Below the pieces are notes generated by a model. It saw only the letters and a program-made list of their open reading frames with translations, had not been told where the DNA came from and made no database searches. A stretch of DNA of 64,000 nt. Source: Bradyrhizobium algeriense (GTDB taxonomy: Bacteria > Pseudomonadota > Alphaproteobacteria > Rhizobiales > Xanthobacteraceae). Made by a program: the position numbers and the translations under genes. Location of the stretch: the NCBI RefSeq assembly GCF_036924595.1, contig NZ_JAZHRV010000001.1, positions 7,281,501 to 7,345,500 of the forward strand. The letters run 5' to 3'. This document shows, piece by piece, positions 35,927-45,819 of the stretch. The stretch's first letter is position 1. Each line of letters starts with the position of its first letter.

Positions 35927-36390
35927 CGCTGTATTTCCTCGTCAAATATCTGCATGTGCTCGGCGCCATCGTCATTCTCGGCACCGGCGCCGGCATCGCG
36001 TTCTTCATGCTGATGGCCCATCGCAGCCGGGACGCGGCCTTCATCGCGCGCACGGGCGAAACCGTCGTGATCGCCGACATGCTGTTCACGCTGACGGCGG
36101 TGCTGCTGCAGCCGATGAGTGGCGGCGTGCTGATGTGGCTGTCCTCCACCATGTGGAGCGAGCGCTGGCTGATGACCTCGCTCGGGCTCTATGTCGTCGC
36201 CGGGCTGTTCTGGGTGCCGGTGATCTTCATGCAGATCGAAATGCGCGATCTCGCGGCTAAGGCGGCTGAACATAACCTGGAGTTGCCGCCGCGCTATTTC
36301 GCACTTTTCCACCGCTGGTTTCTGTTTGGGATTCCCGGTTTTGGCTCTGTCATGGCTATTCTCTGGCTGATGATCGCCAAGCCGCTTTAG
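35923..36390 (+). CDS. DUF2269 integral membrane protein
   Basis: 155 residues, four hydrophobic helices. The family block VKYLHVLGAIVILGTGAGIAFFMLMAHRS opens the protein; VVIADMLFTLTAVLLQPMSGGVLMWL and LFHRWFLFGIPGFGSVMAILWLMIAKP follow. The conserved His in LKYLHVLG-like first helix suggests a heme- or metal-linked role in this membrane family, but nothing is established. Coupled to the hydrolase (4-bp overlap) and 6 bp before the SDR-DoxX gene. Confidence 0.87.
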   Translation: MTLYFLVKYLHVLGAIVILGTGAGIAFFMLMAHRSRDAAFIARTGETVVIADMLFTLTAVLLQPMSGGVLMWLSSTMWSERWLMTSLGLYVVAGLFWVPVIFMQIEMRDLAAKAAEHNLELPPRYFALFHRWFLFGIPGFGSVMAILWLMIAKPL

Positions 36391-36396
36391 GTAAGC

Positions 36397-37716
36397 ATGA
36401 ACGCCGACATCCGAAAAATCCTCGTGCTCGGCGCCTCCGGCCTGATCGGCCGGTTCGTCACCGACGATCTGCGCGGGCGGGGATTTCCCGTGGTGGGTGT
36501 CGCCCGCAAACTGTCCGCCTCGCAGAAAGGCGGCGCGCTCGATCTTGAACTGCCTGTCATGTCGATGGAAGCGGCCACGCTGGCGCAGCTGCTGCGCGAT
36601 CACCGCATCGATGTCGTCGTCAATTGCCTCGGCGTGCTGCAGGACGGTCCTGGCAGCGACACCGCCGCCGTGCATTGCGATTTTGTCGCGCGGCTGTTGC
36701 AGGCTGTCCGCGACAGCGACCGGGCGATCCGGCTGGTGCATATCTCGATTCCCGGCACGACCGAGACCGACCGAACTGCTTTCAGCACCACCAAGCGCGA
36801 GGCCGAGCGGCTGATTGCGGAATCCGGCGTCGCGTTCACGATCCTGCGACCGGGCTTCGTGGTGGCGCTTGCGGCCTATGGCGGCAGCGCCATGGTGCGC
36901 TCGCTCGCGGCGTATCCGTTCGATCTTCCGGCCGCCGAGCGGGCCGCGCCATTCCAGCCAATCGCCATGGAGGACATTGCCGCGACCATCGCCTGGCTTG
37001 CGGCGCGCGATCCCGGCGAGGCGAACGCCGTGACATGGGACCTGATGCAGGAGCAGCCGGTCACGCTCGGTGACGTGATCGATCAGTTCCGCGAGGTGTT
37101 CGGCACCGGCAGATGGTGGCGCATTGTGATGCCGGCGTTCCTGCTCGATCTCGGCGCCAGGCTCGGCGATCTCTCGAACCAGCTCGGCTGGATGCCGCCG
37201 ATGCGAACCACCGCGATCGCGGAGCTGCGCCGCGGCGTCAGCGGCGATCCCGCCGACTGGATGGCCGCCACCGGCATCGTGCCGAAGCGTATCGAACAGA
37301 CGGCCGGAAAACGCCCGGCGACCATCCAGGACAAATGGTTTGCCCGGCTGTTTCCGATCAAGGCGTTGATGATCGCAAGCCTCGTGGTGTTCTGGGTGGC
37401 ATCAGGCTTCATTGCGCTGGTGGTTTCCTATGACGCTGCGGCGGGAATCCTGAGCAGCCACGGCTTTCCGCCGGCGCTGGTTGCCCCCATCACCATCGGC
37501 ACCAGCCTGATGGATATGAGCATCGGCGTGCTGATCGCGTTCCGCCGCACCGCGGCATTTGGTCTGATCGCGGGTATCGTCGCGTCGCTGGGTTATATGG
37601 TTGGCGCGGCGATCCTGACGCCAGACCTCTGGATCGAGCCGCTCGGCGCGCTGGTGAAGACCGGCCCTGCCGTCGTACTGATGATCGTGGCGTTGCTGAC
37701 CCTGGACAACCGATGA
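36397..37716 (+). CDS. NAD(P)-binding SDR fused to a DoxX-like membrane domain
   Basis: 439 residues. N-terminal ~290: an atypical SDR/NmrA-like Rossmann domain with LVLGASGLIGRFVTDDL (GxSGxxG) near residues 9-25, and VNCLGVLQDG, FSTTKREAERLIAESGVAFTILRPGFV as substrate-side blocks. C-terminal ~125: four helices of a DoxX-like type (LMIASLVVFWVASGFIALVV, GTSLMDMSIGVLIAFRRTAAFG). The fusion places a nucleotide-dependent reductase at the inner membrane. Substrate unknown. It is flanked by DUF2269 and DCC genes, both also linked to membrane redox in other genomes. Confidence 0.86.
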   Translation: MNADIRKILVLGASGLIGRFVTDDLRGRGFPVVGVARKLSASQKGGALDLELPVMSMEAATLAQLLRDHRIDVVVNCLGVLQDGPGSDTAAVHCDFVARLLQAVRDSDRAIRLVHISIPGTTETDRTAFSTTKREAERLIAESGVAFTILRPGFVVALAAYGGSAMVRSLAAYPFDLPAAERAAPFQPIAMEDIAATIAWLAARDPGEANAVTWDLMQEQPVTLGDVIDQFREVFGTGRWWRIVMPAFLLDLGARLGDLSNQLGWMPPMRTTAIAELRRGVSGDPADWMAATGIVPKRIEQTAGKRPATIQDKWFARLFPIKALMIASLVVFWVASGFIALVVSYDAAAGILSSHGFPPALVAPITIGTSLMDMSIGVLIAFRRTAAFGLIAGIVASLGYMVGAAILTPDLWIEPLGALVKTGPAVVLMIVALLTLDNR

Positions 37717-37726
37717 TCCTAACCGA

Positions 37727-38134
37727 ATGACCCATTGGCCCGACGATGACGTGATCCTCTATGACGGCGTCTGCGTCTTCTGCTCGCGCTGGGTCCGCTT
37801 CGTCGCTACCCGCGACGTCGAGCGAAGATTCCGCTTCACCGCGATCCAGTCGCCCTACGGCACGCGGCTCGCGCAGGCTTTTGAAATCGATCCCAGCGAT
37901 CCCGATACCAATGCTGTCGTCCACGGCGGAGTCGCACATTTCAAATCCGACGCCGCATTAATAGTGCTGGGCTCGCTGCCCGGCTGGCGGTGGACGCGGG
38001 CATTGTTCGCCGTGCCGAAGCCACTGCGCGATGGCGTCTATACGCTGGTCGCGCGAAACCGGTACCGGATTTTCGGAAAGTATGAGGAGTGCTTCGTGCC
38101 GGATGCGAGCATGAGGGCGCGGGTGATGGAGTAG
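37727..38134 (+). CDS. DCC family (DUF393) thiol-disulfide-like protein
   Basis: 135 residues. The family name comes from the N-terminal D-x-x-CxxC signature, seen here as LYDGVCVFCSRWVRFV (Cys residues 14 and 17 apart by CVFC). The thioredoxin-like remainder includes FRFTAIQSPYGTRLAQAF and the C-terminal VARNRYRIFGKYEECF. A thiol/disulfide role is inferred from the CxxC; no substrate is known. Last gene of the plus-strand operon, 10 bp after the SDR-DoxX gene, and tail-to-tail with the DUF3883 gene (10 bp gap). Confidence 0.88.
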   Translation: MTHWPDDDVILYDGVCVFCSRWVRFVATRDVERRFRFTAIQSPYGTRLAQAFEIDPSDPDTNAVVHGGVAHFKSDAALIVLGSLPGWRWTRALFAVPKPLRDGVYTLVARNRYRIFGKYEECFVPDASMRARVME

Positions 38135-38144
38135 GATTACGGCT

Positions 38145-38975
38145 TCACTTGAAAGATGCTTCAAATGACAGAGGCTCAAGATGAATGAATTTGTCCAGCG
38201 GAGGCGCAAGCTCGAACATTCGGGGAATCTTTGAAAAATCGTACAGTCGGCAAATCCGAAATTCCGTCGGCCTTTCCTTGGAAAACGATAGCTCGTTCCT
38301 CGTCAGATAGAATGGAGCAGTCTGCGAGCCGACGGTTGTCTTTACCTCAAGAAACCGTTCACGGCCTTTTTGATCGAAAGACAAAATATCGTAGCCGGCA
38401 CCGTCACCTTCCTCTTTAGATATCCAGCGGACCTTCCTTGCAAGGTCAGGTCTGTCCGCTTGCCGCAGGCGCTGCTGCTCAAAATTGAAGATCATTTCTT
38501 CGCCGTCATACCCGAGCCTGCGATTGATGAAATCGCGCTCGGCAGGATTGAACTTCCGCACGAGTCGTTGAACGATCTCCGGCCGTTCCTTCTTTTGCTC
38601 AAGCAAAGGAGGAGGTTCTATGAAAAGCGGAGGTCGTTCAGTGAAAGCCCCAGCCAAGGCTTCCGGATGCTGAGCAGTCGGGTGTTTCAGGATATATCGC
38701 TCTATCGCGTTCACGATCGACTTCTGAAAATGTACCCTCGGCTTGTATCCGTTGATCCAGGGCAAATCGAGCTGCTGTAACACCGCTGAAATGTTGTGAT
38801 GCTTGAATTCGATCGAGCTGTTGCTGCGATCGATCTGGGCCATGAGAGCCTTCCGATGCTGGGTCTTATCGTAGGATACCCGCCGTATTTCGGCGCTCAG
38901 CATCGAGTAATAGTCAGCAACGATCAGATCGAGTTCTTCGACCGTCCAATCCTTGTTGCGTTCGCCGTCAGCCAT
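38145..38975 (-). CDS. DUF3883 domain protein, nuclease-like
   Basis: 276 residues. The C-terminal DUF3883 domain has a PD-(D/E)xK-like pattern: a helix GYDGEEMIFNFEQQRL, then GAGYDILSF supplying the Asp and RFLEVKTTVG supplying E-x-K (about residues 190-222), followed by FYLTRNELSFSKERPTEFRICRLYDF. The N-terminal ~130 residues (WTVEELDLIVADYYSMLSAEIRR, SNSSIEFKHHNISAVLQQLDLPWINGYKPR) resemble the helical DNA-associated region that often accompanies such proteins. DUF3883 occurs in restriction-like and other defence proteins. ATG 38975 is 4 bp downstream of the stop of the 86-residue gene. GC content is clearly lower than the flanks. Confidence 0.83.
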   Translation of the reverse strand: MADGERNKDWTVEELDLIVADYYSMLSAEIRRVSYDKTQHRKALMAQIDRSNSSIEFKHHNISAVLQQLDLPWINGYKPRVHFQKSIVNAIERYILKHPTAQHPEALAGAFTERPPLFIEPPPLLEQKKERPEIVQRLVRKFNPAERDFINRRLGYDGEEMIFNFEQQRLRQADRPDLARKVRWISKEEGDGAGYDILSFDQKGRERFLEVKTTVGSQTAPFYLTRNELSFSKERPTEFRICRLYDFSKIPRMFELAPPLDKFIHLEPLSFEASFK

Positions 38976-38979
38976 TTCG

Positions 38980-39240
38980 TCAGTACTGATGCGGGGCCAC
39001 CACTTGATCTGGATATAGCCAAACTGGCTTTCTTGGCTCCAGATCGTGCCTTTCGCCAAACCATCGTACAAACTCAAATGGTGGCTCTTTTTCCTCCCAA
39101 TGGGATTTCAAGAACTCGTCGTCAAACCCGGCATCTTCGATGGTTATCGCATAGACCTCTTCAAGCCGCAGATCGACGACGCGTCGCCAGTCTGTGAAGC
39201 CGATCTCTGACCACGACCAGCCATCTTTGTGAGGGTTCAT
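38980..39240 (-). CDS. Small orphan protein upstream of the DUF3883 gene
   Basis: 86 residues, acidic and Trp-rich (SWSEIGFTDWRRVVDLRLEEVYAITIEDAGFDDEFLKSHW, 40 residues near the start, read in positions 39121-39216). No signal, no membrane segment, no family that I recognise. The stop codon lies 4 bp before the DUF3883 start, so it is almost certainly co-transcribed and perhaps a partner or antitoxin-like regulator, which is speculation. The frame overlaps the artefactual longer frame of the DUF3883 gene. Base composition matches that gene, not the neighbours. A palindrome lies 70-90 bp upstream. Confidence 0.65.
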   Translation of the reverse strand: MNPHKDGWSWSEIGFTDWRRVVDLRLEEVYAITIEDAGFDDEFLKSHWEEKEPPFEFVRWFGERHDLEPRKPVWLYPDQVVAPHQY

Positions 39241-39309
39241 TGGGAGCCTGCACCTATCTCAACAGGATCTGCTGAGACGGGCAGGATAGTTTGTCCGCCA
39301 GAGTTGAGC

Positions 39310-39330
39310 AACGTTCAATTGGAACGTTGT
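39310..39330. promoter_or_regulatory. Palindromic operator candidate upstream of the DUF3883 operon
   Basis: Perfect 8-bp inverted repeat CAACGTTC-AATTG-GAACGTTG, 21 bp in all, 70-90 bp before the start of the 86-residue gene on the minus strand. The surroundings are relatively AT-rich. Likely a repressor site for this unit; no repressor gene is adjacent. Confidence 0.5.
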
Positions 39331-39509
39331 TCACCGGTGAGGCGTAACTTGAGCAGGATGAAATTGGCCTTGGCAGTGGCGAAGACCATCTACGCGCTCC
39401 GAACGCCAGCCGGTCTGAGAACCACGAGCCTGCCCTATTTTCTACTTTGCATGGGGTTGTTTTCGAGATTTTGTGTCTGGCTGCCCCTTGGCAACCCGAC
39501 CAGTCCGAT

Positions 39510-40769
39510 TTATTGGCCCGCGAGCGCCGCCATCACTTCCCTGGCCGCTCTCTCTCCACTGTCCCGTGCCCCATGCGCGGTCGAGAAAAACTCCGGCGAG
39601 GTGGCTTCTCCCGCAAAGAACAGCCGGCCGTCGACCGGCGCGGCCAGCACTGCCCGATCCCCCGCATGCCCCGGCAGCGCGTGCGAATACGAACCGCGCG
39701 CAAACGGGTCGTGGGCCCAGCGTGATTCCGCAAGCGGCTTCAGCTTGCGGCGAAAATCGTTGCCGAGGATTGAGACGATCTCGTTGATGCTCTCGGCGGC
39801 GAGCGCGCCTTCGCCGGCGTCTTCCAGCGATTGCGCAAAACGGCCGCCGAAAAAGCCTTCAATGCACGGTTGGCCGAACGGGCGGATGTGATAGGTGCCC
39901 ATTGCGGTGCGCATGGTGGCGGCGCGCAGATTGCCTTCTTTCGGCAGCGCTTCCGGCTCGTCGAGCGCCAGCGTCACCTTGTCGGCGAGGCCGAGCGGCA
40001 GGCCGCGCGCGGCGTCGACTTTTGCCGGCAAGGGCGGGTGAAAGCGGATCGCCTCGTCGGCGATCAAATTGGTCGGCACGGTGACGATGACCTTGTCGGC
40101 CGTCAGCGTGCCCTGCGAGGTCTCGATGCGGACGCGCTTTGTCGAATGATCGATCAGCGTTACCTTGCAATTGAGCGCGGTCGGACATGACGCGCCATAG
40201 GCGGCAATCAGCGCACCGTAGCCCCGGCGGATGCGCCAGTTGCGGTCGGTGTCCTCATAGGCGTTCATGTCGAGCAGGGAGACCCGATCGAGCTCGCAGC
40301 CGTTGACGTAGGTCGAGATCGCATCGATCATCGGATTCCAGCGATTGCCGGGTTCGAGATAGAGGCTGGCGGCGCAGTCGCGGCCGGTCTTCGCAGCGGC
40401 CACCGCACCCTGCTCAGCGCGGTCATAGAAGGCATTCAGCGCGCGCATGAAGTCGTCGCGGTCGTCTTGCGGAAACGCCTTGCCATAGGCGCGTTCGTCC
40501 CAGGGCGGCAACGACCGGTTGATCTCGAAGCCGAGCTGCTCGGCGATCGCGACGAAGGAATTCTCGTCTGCCGAATGCAGCCAGCCGCAGCCAACGTCGA
40601 AGGTGACGTCAGGCGAGGCCATGATGGTGTGCGCTCGGCCGCCGACGCGGTCGCGCGCTTCCAGCACGAGGACGGAGAGGCCGGAATTCTTCAGCGCATT
40701 CGCAGCGCCGAGGCCCGCGGCGCCGGCGCCGATGATGGCGACATCGACTGAGGAGGGGAGGGACGACAT
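39510..40769 (-). CDS. FAD-dependent amine oxidase (flavin monoamine oxidase family)
   Basis: 419 residues. FAD Rossmann motif VAIIGAGAAGLGAANALKNSG (about 9-29) and the VLEARDRVGGRAHT stretch that follows; C-terminal FFAGEATSPEFFSTAHGARDSGERAA is the FAD-binding end typical of MAO-like oxidases. The middle carries FDVGCGWLHSADENSF. Such enzymes oxidise amines, polyamines or related compounds with O2. No Tat signal is seen, so it appears cytosolic. ATG 40769 begins MSSLPSSVDVAIIG; the upstream 28-residue extension from 40853 is arginine-rich noise. Confidence 0.93.
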   Translation of the reverse strand: MSSLPSSVDVAIIGAGAAGLGAANALKNSGLSVLVLEARDRVGGRAHTIMASPDVTFDVGCGWLHSADENSFVAIAEQLGFEINRSLPPWDERAYGKAFPQDDRDDFMRALNAFYDRAEQGAVAAAKTGRDCAASLYLEPGNRWNPMIDAISTYVNGCELDRVSLLDMNAYEDTDRNWRIRRGYGALIAAYGASCPTALNCKVTLIDHSTKRVRIETSQGTLTADKVIVTVPTNLIADEAIRFHPPLPAKVDAARGLPLGLADKVTLALDEPEALPKEGNLRAATMRTAMGTYHIRPFGQPCIEGFFGGRFAQSLEDAGEGALAAESINEIVSILGNDFRRKLKPLAESRWAHDPFARGSYSHALPGHAGDRAVLAAPVDGRLFFAGEATSPEFFSTAHGARDSGERAAREVMAALAGQ

Positions 40770-40914
40770 GCCCTTGCCTCTAGCATGTTCGCGGTCGCGT
40801 CTAAAGCCACCCCGCGCATGGCCGTCATCACTCGCCTGTGCGCAATTGCGCACTGGCGCGGGTGATCCAGTATTCCAGAGACATTTTTAATTGAATCGAG
40901 GGGCCGCGGCGTAC

Positions 40915-40942
40915 ATGATGCCCCGCCTTCGCGGGGCATCAT
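40915..40942 (-). terminator. Hairpin downstream of typA
   Basis: 12-bp perfect stem ATGATGCCCCGC / GCGGGGCATCAT with a CTTC loop, 17 bp beyond the typA stop. No strong T-run follows on the minus strand, but position and stability suggest termination. Confidence 0.65.
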
Positions 40943-40958
40943 GACGAGAGAGTTCGGC

Positions 40959-42785
<1,827 letters not shown>

Positions 42786-42811
42786 GGCTCTTCTTCTGGT
42801 CGTGCATGGTG

Positions 42812-42862
42812 GATGCGCGATCTCACCGGAAAACCGGGACCCACTTTTCCGGATCGCGCTTC
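42812..42862. repeat. Dispersed repeat, family A, short copy
   Basis: GATGCGCGATCTCACCGG with AAAACCGGGACCCACTTTTC and a closing CGGATCGCGC. A variant of the GAGCATG family with the outer arms changed. Confidence 0.65.
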
Positions 42863-42930
42863 TAAAACCTGGAATACCGGCGCGTGATGACGCTTCTTCG
42901 AATTGTCATCCCGCTCCATCTATTTTGTTT

Positions 42931-43005
42931 GAGCATGATCTCCGGGCAAACGCGTACCGCGTTTGTCCCGAGGGAAAACCGGTACCCACTTTTCCGGATC
43001 ATGCG
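42931..43005. repeat. Dispersed repeat, family A
   Basis: Opens GAGCATGATCTCCGGGCAAA, with an inner ACGCGTACCGCGTTTGTCC part, then GAAAACCGGTACCC and closes CTTTTCCGGATCATGC. A fuller copy than 42812-42862. Confidence 0.8.
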
Positions 43006-43023
43006 CCGGGGGCGCTTTCCCCC

Positions 43024-43054
43024 CAAAAAGGAAGCCCGGCCAAAAGGACCGGGC
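43024..43054 (-). terminator. Rho-independent terminator (minus strand)
   Basis: Read on the minus strand: stem GCCCGG / CCGGGC with loop TCCTTTTGG, followed by TTCCTTTTTG. It ends transcription from the decayed Crp/Fnr locus before typA. Confidence 0.75.
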
Positions 43055-43150
43055 AATACCTTACGCGTTGCGGCGCAATATATTCAGAAAACGCCAAAAA
43101 ACAATGGTTTGTTTGGCATTTGGTTAGCTGATTTTGGGTGCGGAAGCCCT

Positions 43151-43556
43151 TCAATTGCCCCTTTCGGGGTCGGGATAGATCCCCGCAAAACCTCCTCAAA
43201 ATGGCCCTTCACGGCCTCGTTGCCGCCGCAGGACCGGTTCCGCAGCACATCCGGGCTGCGCGGACCAGGATCGAGCCGCGCCGGCTGACGATGCCGACGA
43301 CCGCGCCCTCGCGGCCGATCAGGATGGTCTCGACATCGCGGCCGTCCTCGTTGGCGACCCTGTAGGACACGAGGCTGGGGCCGCAGGGGAAATGCACCGT
43401 CTCGACATTGTCGCCAGGACTGTAGAGCAAATCGTTCGGATCGGCGTCGGCTGCGACGAGGTGCGGTTCGATTAACGCGAAATCAGCGTCATTCAAACGG
43501 TGCAGTAGATTGTTGAATGGCCGCTCGCCGGCGATCCCGGCTCGTCGCGTGAGCAT
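43151..43556 (-). pseudogene. Crp/Fnr-type regulator, remnant with internal deletion
   Basis: The first ~85 residues are a normal cyclic-nucleotide-binding-like N-terminus: RPFNNLLHRLNDADFALIEPHLV, LLYSPGDNVETVHFPCGPSLVSYRV, DGRDVETILIGREGAVVGIVS. At GIVS the sequence jumps to RRGSILVR, which belongs near the C-terminus of this family, so about 120 residues, including the helix-turn-helix, are missing. The tail then continues in a shifted frame as CGGNEAVKGHFEEVLRG and, after another shift, GIYPDPERGN before a stop at 43151. It cannot make a functional regulator. ATG 43556 after the usual spacing is the old start. Confidence 0.75.
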
Positions 43557-43762
43557 GAAAATTCCTCGTTTCCCTCCCAAAGACAAATAATCGGTTTGGT
43601 GCGGCCAATATGTGCACTAGTGGACAGACGGTAGAACGGACATATGGTGGTTTCACTTCCGGAACCGAGGGATGCACTTTTATGGGCGTTGGCTGACTTT
43701 GCGTCTTCCGGCTTCGGCCCGGGCTTCTTAATCAAATGCTGAACCTTGAACTGGCGAGAGAC

Positions 43763-44143
43763 ATGGAACCCGCCTCCTACAACGGCATACCCAACGACGT
43801 GTTGATCGTTGAAGACGATCCAATCATCGCGCTTGATTTCGAAGACACGATTTTGGGGTTTGGCGTGAAGACGGTGCGGAGCGCCGCGAACGTGGCCAAA
43901 GCGCTCGATATGATTGCCGACCGGCCGCCGGAATTCGCGCTGCTCGATGTCAGCCTCATCCGCGAGAAGAGTTTTGCCGTGGCCGAACGGCTCGAGGCGC
44001 TGAACATTCCGTATGCCTTCGTCAGCGGCTATGGCGCCGACGCCCGGCTCCCGGCCGCATTCGCGACGAAGCCGCGGCTGCCCAAGCCCTATTCGACCGA
44101 CGCGCTGCAGGCGCTATTGAAGAACGGCGGCATCAGGCCTTGA
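43763..44143 (+). CDS. Single-domain response regulator (CheY-like receiver)
   Basis: 126 residues, a receiver domain only. VLIVEDDPIIALDFEDTI provides the acidic pocket, ALLDVSLIREKSF the phospho-acceptor Asp (LLD, about residue 62), FVSGYGADARL the Thr/Ser position (here Ser), and PRLPKPYSTDAL the conserved Lys. No output domain follows, so it probably acts as a phosphate sink or partner in a phosphorelay. No histidine kinase is adjacent. ATG 43763 follows GGCGAGAG; an ATG at 43736 adds nine residues. Confidence 0.9.
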   Translation: MEPASYNGIPNDVLIVEDDPIIALDFEDTILGFGVKTVRSAANVAKALDMIADRPPEFALLDVSLIREKSFAVAERLEALNIPYAFVSGYGADARLPAAFATKPRLPKPYSTDALQALLKNGGIRP

Positions 44144-44165
44144 GCGGTTGCGGCCGTCGCGACCG

Positions 44166-45728
44166 CTACACGGGTTTGGGATCGAGCGTCGTCGACCACA
44201 GCGCCACGTCGGCGCGGTCGCGCAAGGTCACCGTCATCTGGCCGGTCTTGCCGTCGATCCTGACGTGGCCGAAGAACTGCATTCCGGCCGATGGCGGCAG
44301 GTTTTGATTGCCGGGCCCCGGCGCCTTGATGAACTTCACTTCCGGCCCGAAGGTGTTGTCGAGGTCGTTCGGTCCGAACGTGCCGGCGTGCAGCGGCCCG
44401 GCGACGAACTCCCAGAACGGGTCGAACTCCCCAAACTGCGCCTTGTCGGGGTTGTAGTAATGCGCGGCCGCGTAGTGCACGTCCGCCGTCAGCCACACGG
44501 TGTTGACGACGCCTGACGTCTTGATGAAGCGCAGGAGGTCGGCGATCTCCAGTTCGCGGCCGCGCGGCGGCCCGTCGCCCTGCGCAACGGCCTCCGAGCC
44601 TTTCTTGTTGCGAGCATCGTCATAGACGATGATGCTGAGCGGCATGTCGGAGGCGATTACTTTCCAGGTAGCGCGCGAGTTGAGCAGTGCGCGTTTCAAC
44701 CAGGCGACTTGCTCGGGCCCGAGAAAATAGCTTTCCGGCCCGTAGGCCGTCTCCTGGTTCGGGCCGTTGGCGCCGCGATAGCTGCGTTCATCCAGCATGA
44801 ACACGTCGAGATGGGCCCCATAGTTGAGCGTGCGATAGACCCGCCCCGGCTCCGTGATGCTCTCGCGCATCGGATACATTTCGTGGAAGGCGCGTGCCGA
44901 ACGGGCCGCGAGCGCGGTGATGTTGCGTTCCTTGTAGGCCGCGGGCAATTCCTTCGACAGCGACCAGTTGTTGACGACCTCGTGGTCGTCCCATTGCACG
45001 AAGACCGGCACCTCGGCGTTGAACGCGCGCAGATGCTCGTCCATGAAATTGTACTTGTGCGCGGCGCGGAATTCGTCGAGCGTTTCGGCGACCTTTGACT
45101 TTTCCGGGGTGGTCACATTCTTCCAGACCTTGCCGTCGGGCAGCGTCACCTCGCTCTTGATCGGTCCGTCGGCATAGACGGTGTCGCCGGAGTGCAGCAG
45201 GAAATCCGGGCGATGCTTGCGCATGGTGGCGAAGGTGAACATGCCGCCATCGTCAGGGTTGATGCCCCAGCCCTGTCCAGCGACGTCGCCGCCCCAGACG
45301 AAATTGACGTCGCGGCGATCGCCAGGGGCGGTGCGGAACCGCCCGACCACCGGCTCGCTCTCGATGCCGATGTGCGCGAGGTTGCGAAACCGGACACGGT
45401 AGAAAATCTCCTGCCCGGCAGGCAGGTTCTCCAGCAGCATTTTCGCGGTGAAGTCGCTTTCGGGCAGGGCCGCGATCGGCGGCAGCGTCCGCGCGTTGGC
45501 AAAGGACTCCGTCGTGGCGACTTCGACCAGCATTTGCGACGGACGGTCGGCGCGCGCCCACACCACGCCGCCGTCAGTGCCGACGTCGCCGGATTGCACG
45601 CCGCATGTCACGACCGGCCGGTCGGCGGCGCGGCTGAGATAAGGCATTGCGAGCGCGCTGATGGCGCCTGCGCCAGCGGTGGAGAGAAAACGACGCCGGG
45701 AAAATCCGCGAGAAACCCTGAACGTCAT
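44166..45728 (-). CDS. phoD: Alkaline phosphatase D (PhoD family)
   Basis: 520 residues. A Tat signal FSRRRFLSTAGAGAISALAM precedes the PhoD N-terminal domain (TCGVQSGDVGTDGGVVWARADR) and the calcineurin-like catalytic part: FVWGGDVAGQGWG, FLLHSGDTVYADGP, FVQWDDHEVVNNWS and IASDMPLSIIV, and VWLTADVHYAAAHYY. These supply the Fe/Ca ligands of PhoD phosphodiesterase/monoesterase. Secreted to the periplasm for phosphate scavenging; a Pho-box was not identified. Full length and uninterrupted. Convergent with the receiver gene (23-bp gap). Confidence 0.95.
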   Translation of the reverse strand: MTFRVSRGFSRRRFLSTAGAGAISALAMPYLSRAADRPVVTCGVQSGDVGTDGGVVWARADRPSQMLVEVATTESFANARTLPPIAALPESDFTAKMLLENLPAGQEIFYRVRFRNLAHIGIESEPVVGRFRTAPGDRRDVNFVWGGDVAGQGWGINPDDGGMFTFATMRKHRPDFLLHSGDTVYADGPIKSEVTLPDGKVWKNVTTPEKSKVAETLDEFRAAHKYNFMDEHLRAFNAEVPVFVQWDDHEVVNNWSLSKELPAAYKERNITALAARSARAFHEMYPMRESITEPGRVYRTLNYGAHLDVFMLDERSYRGANGPNQETAYGPESYFLGPEQVAWLKRALLNSRATWKVIASDMPLSIIVYDDARNKKGSEAVAQGDGPPRGRELEIADLLRFIKTSGVVNTVWLTADVHYAAAHYYNPDKAQFGEFDPFWEFVAGPLHAGTFGPNDLDNTFGPEVKFIKAPGPGNQNLPPSAGMQFFGHVRIDGKTGQMTVTLRDRADVALWSTTLDPKPV

Positions 45729-45819
45729 GCAAGCCTCCTTGGGTCCGGCGCCAGAATGCGATAATAGCGGCGACAGACCTAGAAAGAATTGATGACGGTT
45801 CGATTACCGGAATTGCAGA

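Larger units (their letters stand above)
42786..43150. other. Repeat-rich intergenic region upstream of typA
   Basis: 365 bp without a gene. It holds two family A repeats (42812-42862 and 42931-43005), a minus-strand terminator (43024-43054) and an AT-rich segment (about 43080-43140) with an imperfect hairpin GCCAAA...TTTGGC. The typA promoter must lie here; the interval between the repeats and the start codon is the likely site. Confidence 0.5.

Noticed and set aside
38976..39077. N-terminal extension of the DUF3883 frame
   Set aside because: It overlaps the 86-residue gene in another frame; ATG 38975, 4 bp after that gene's stop, gives a consistent operon.
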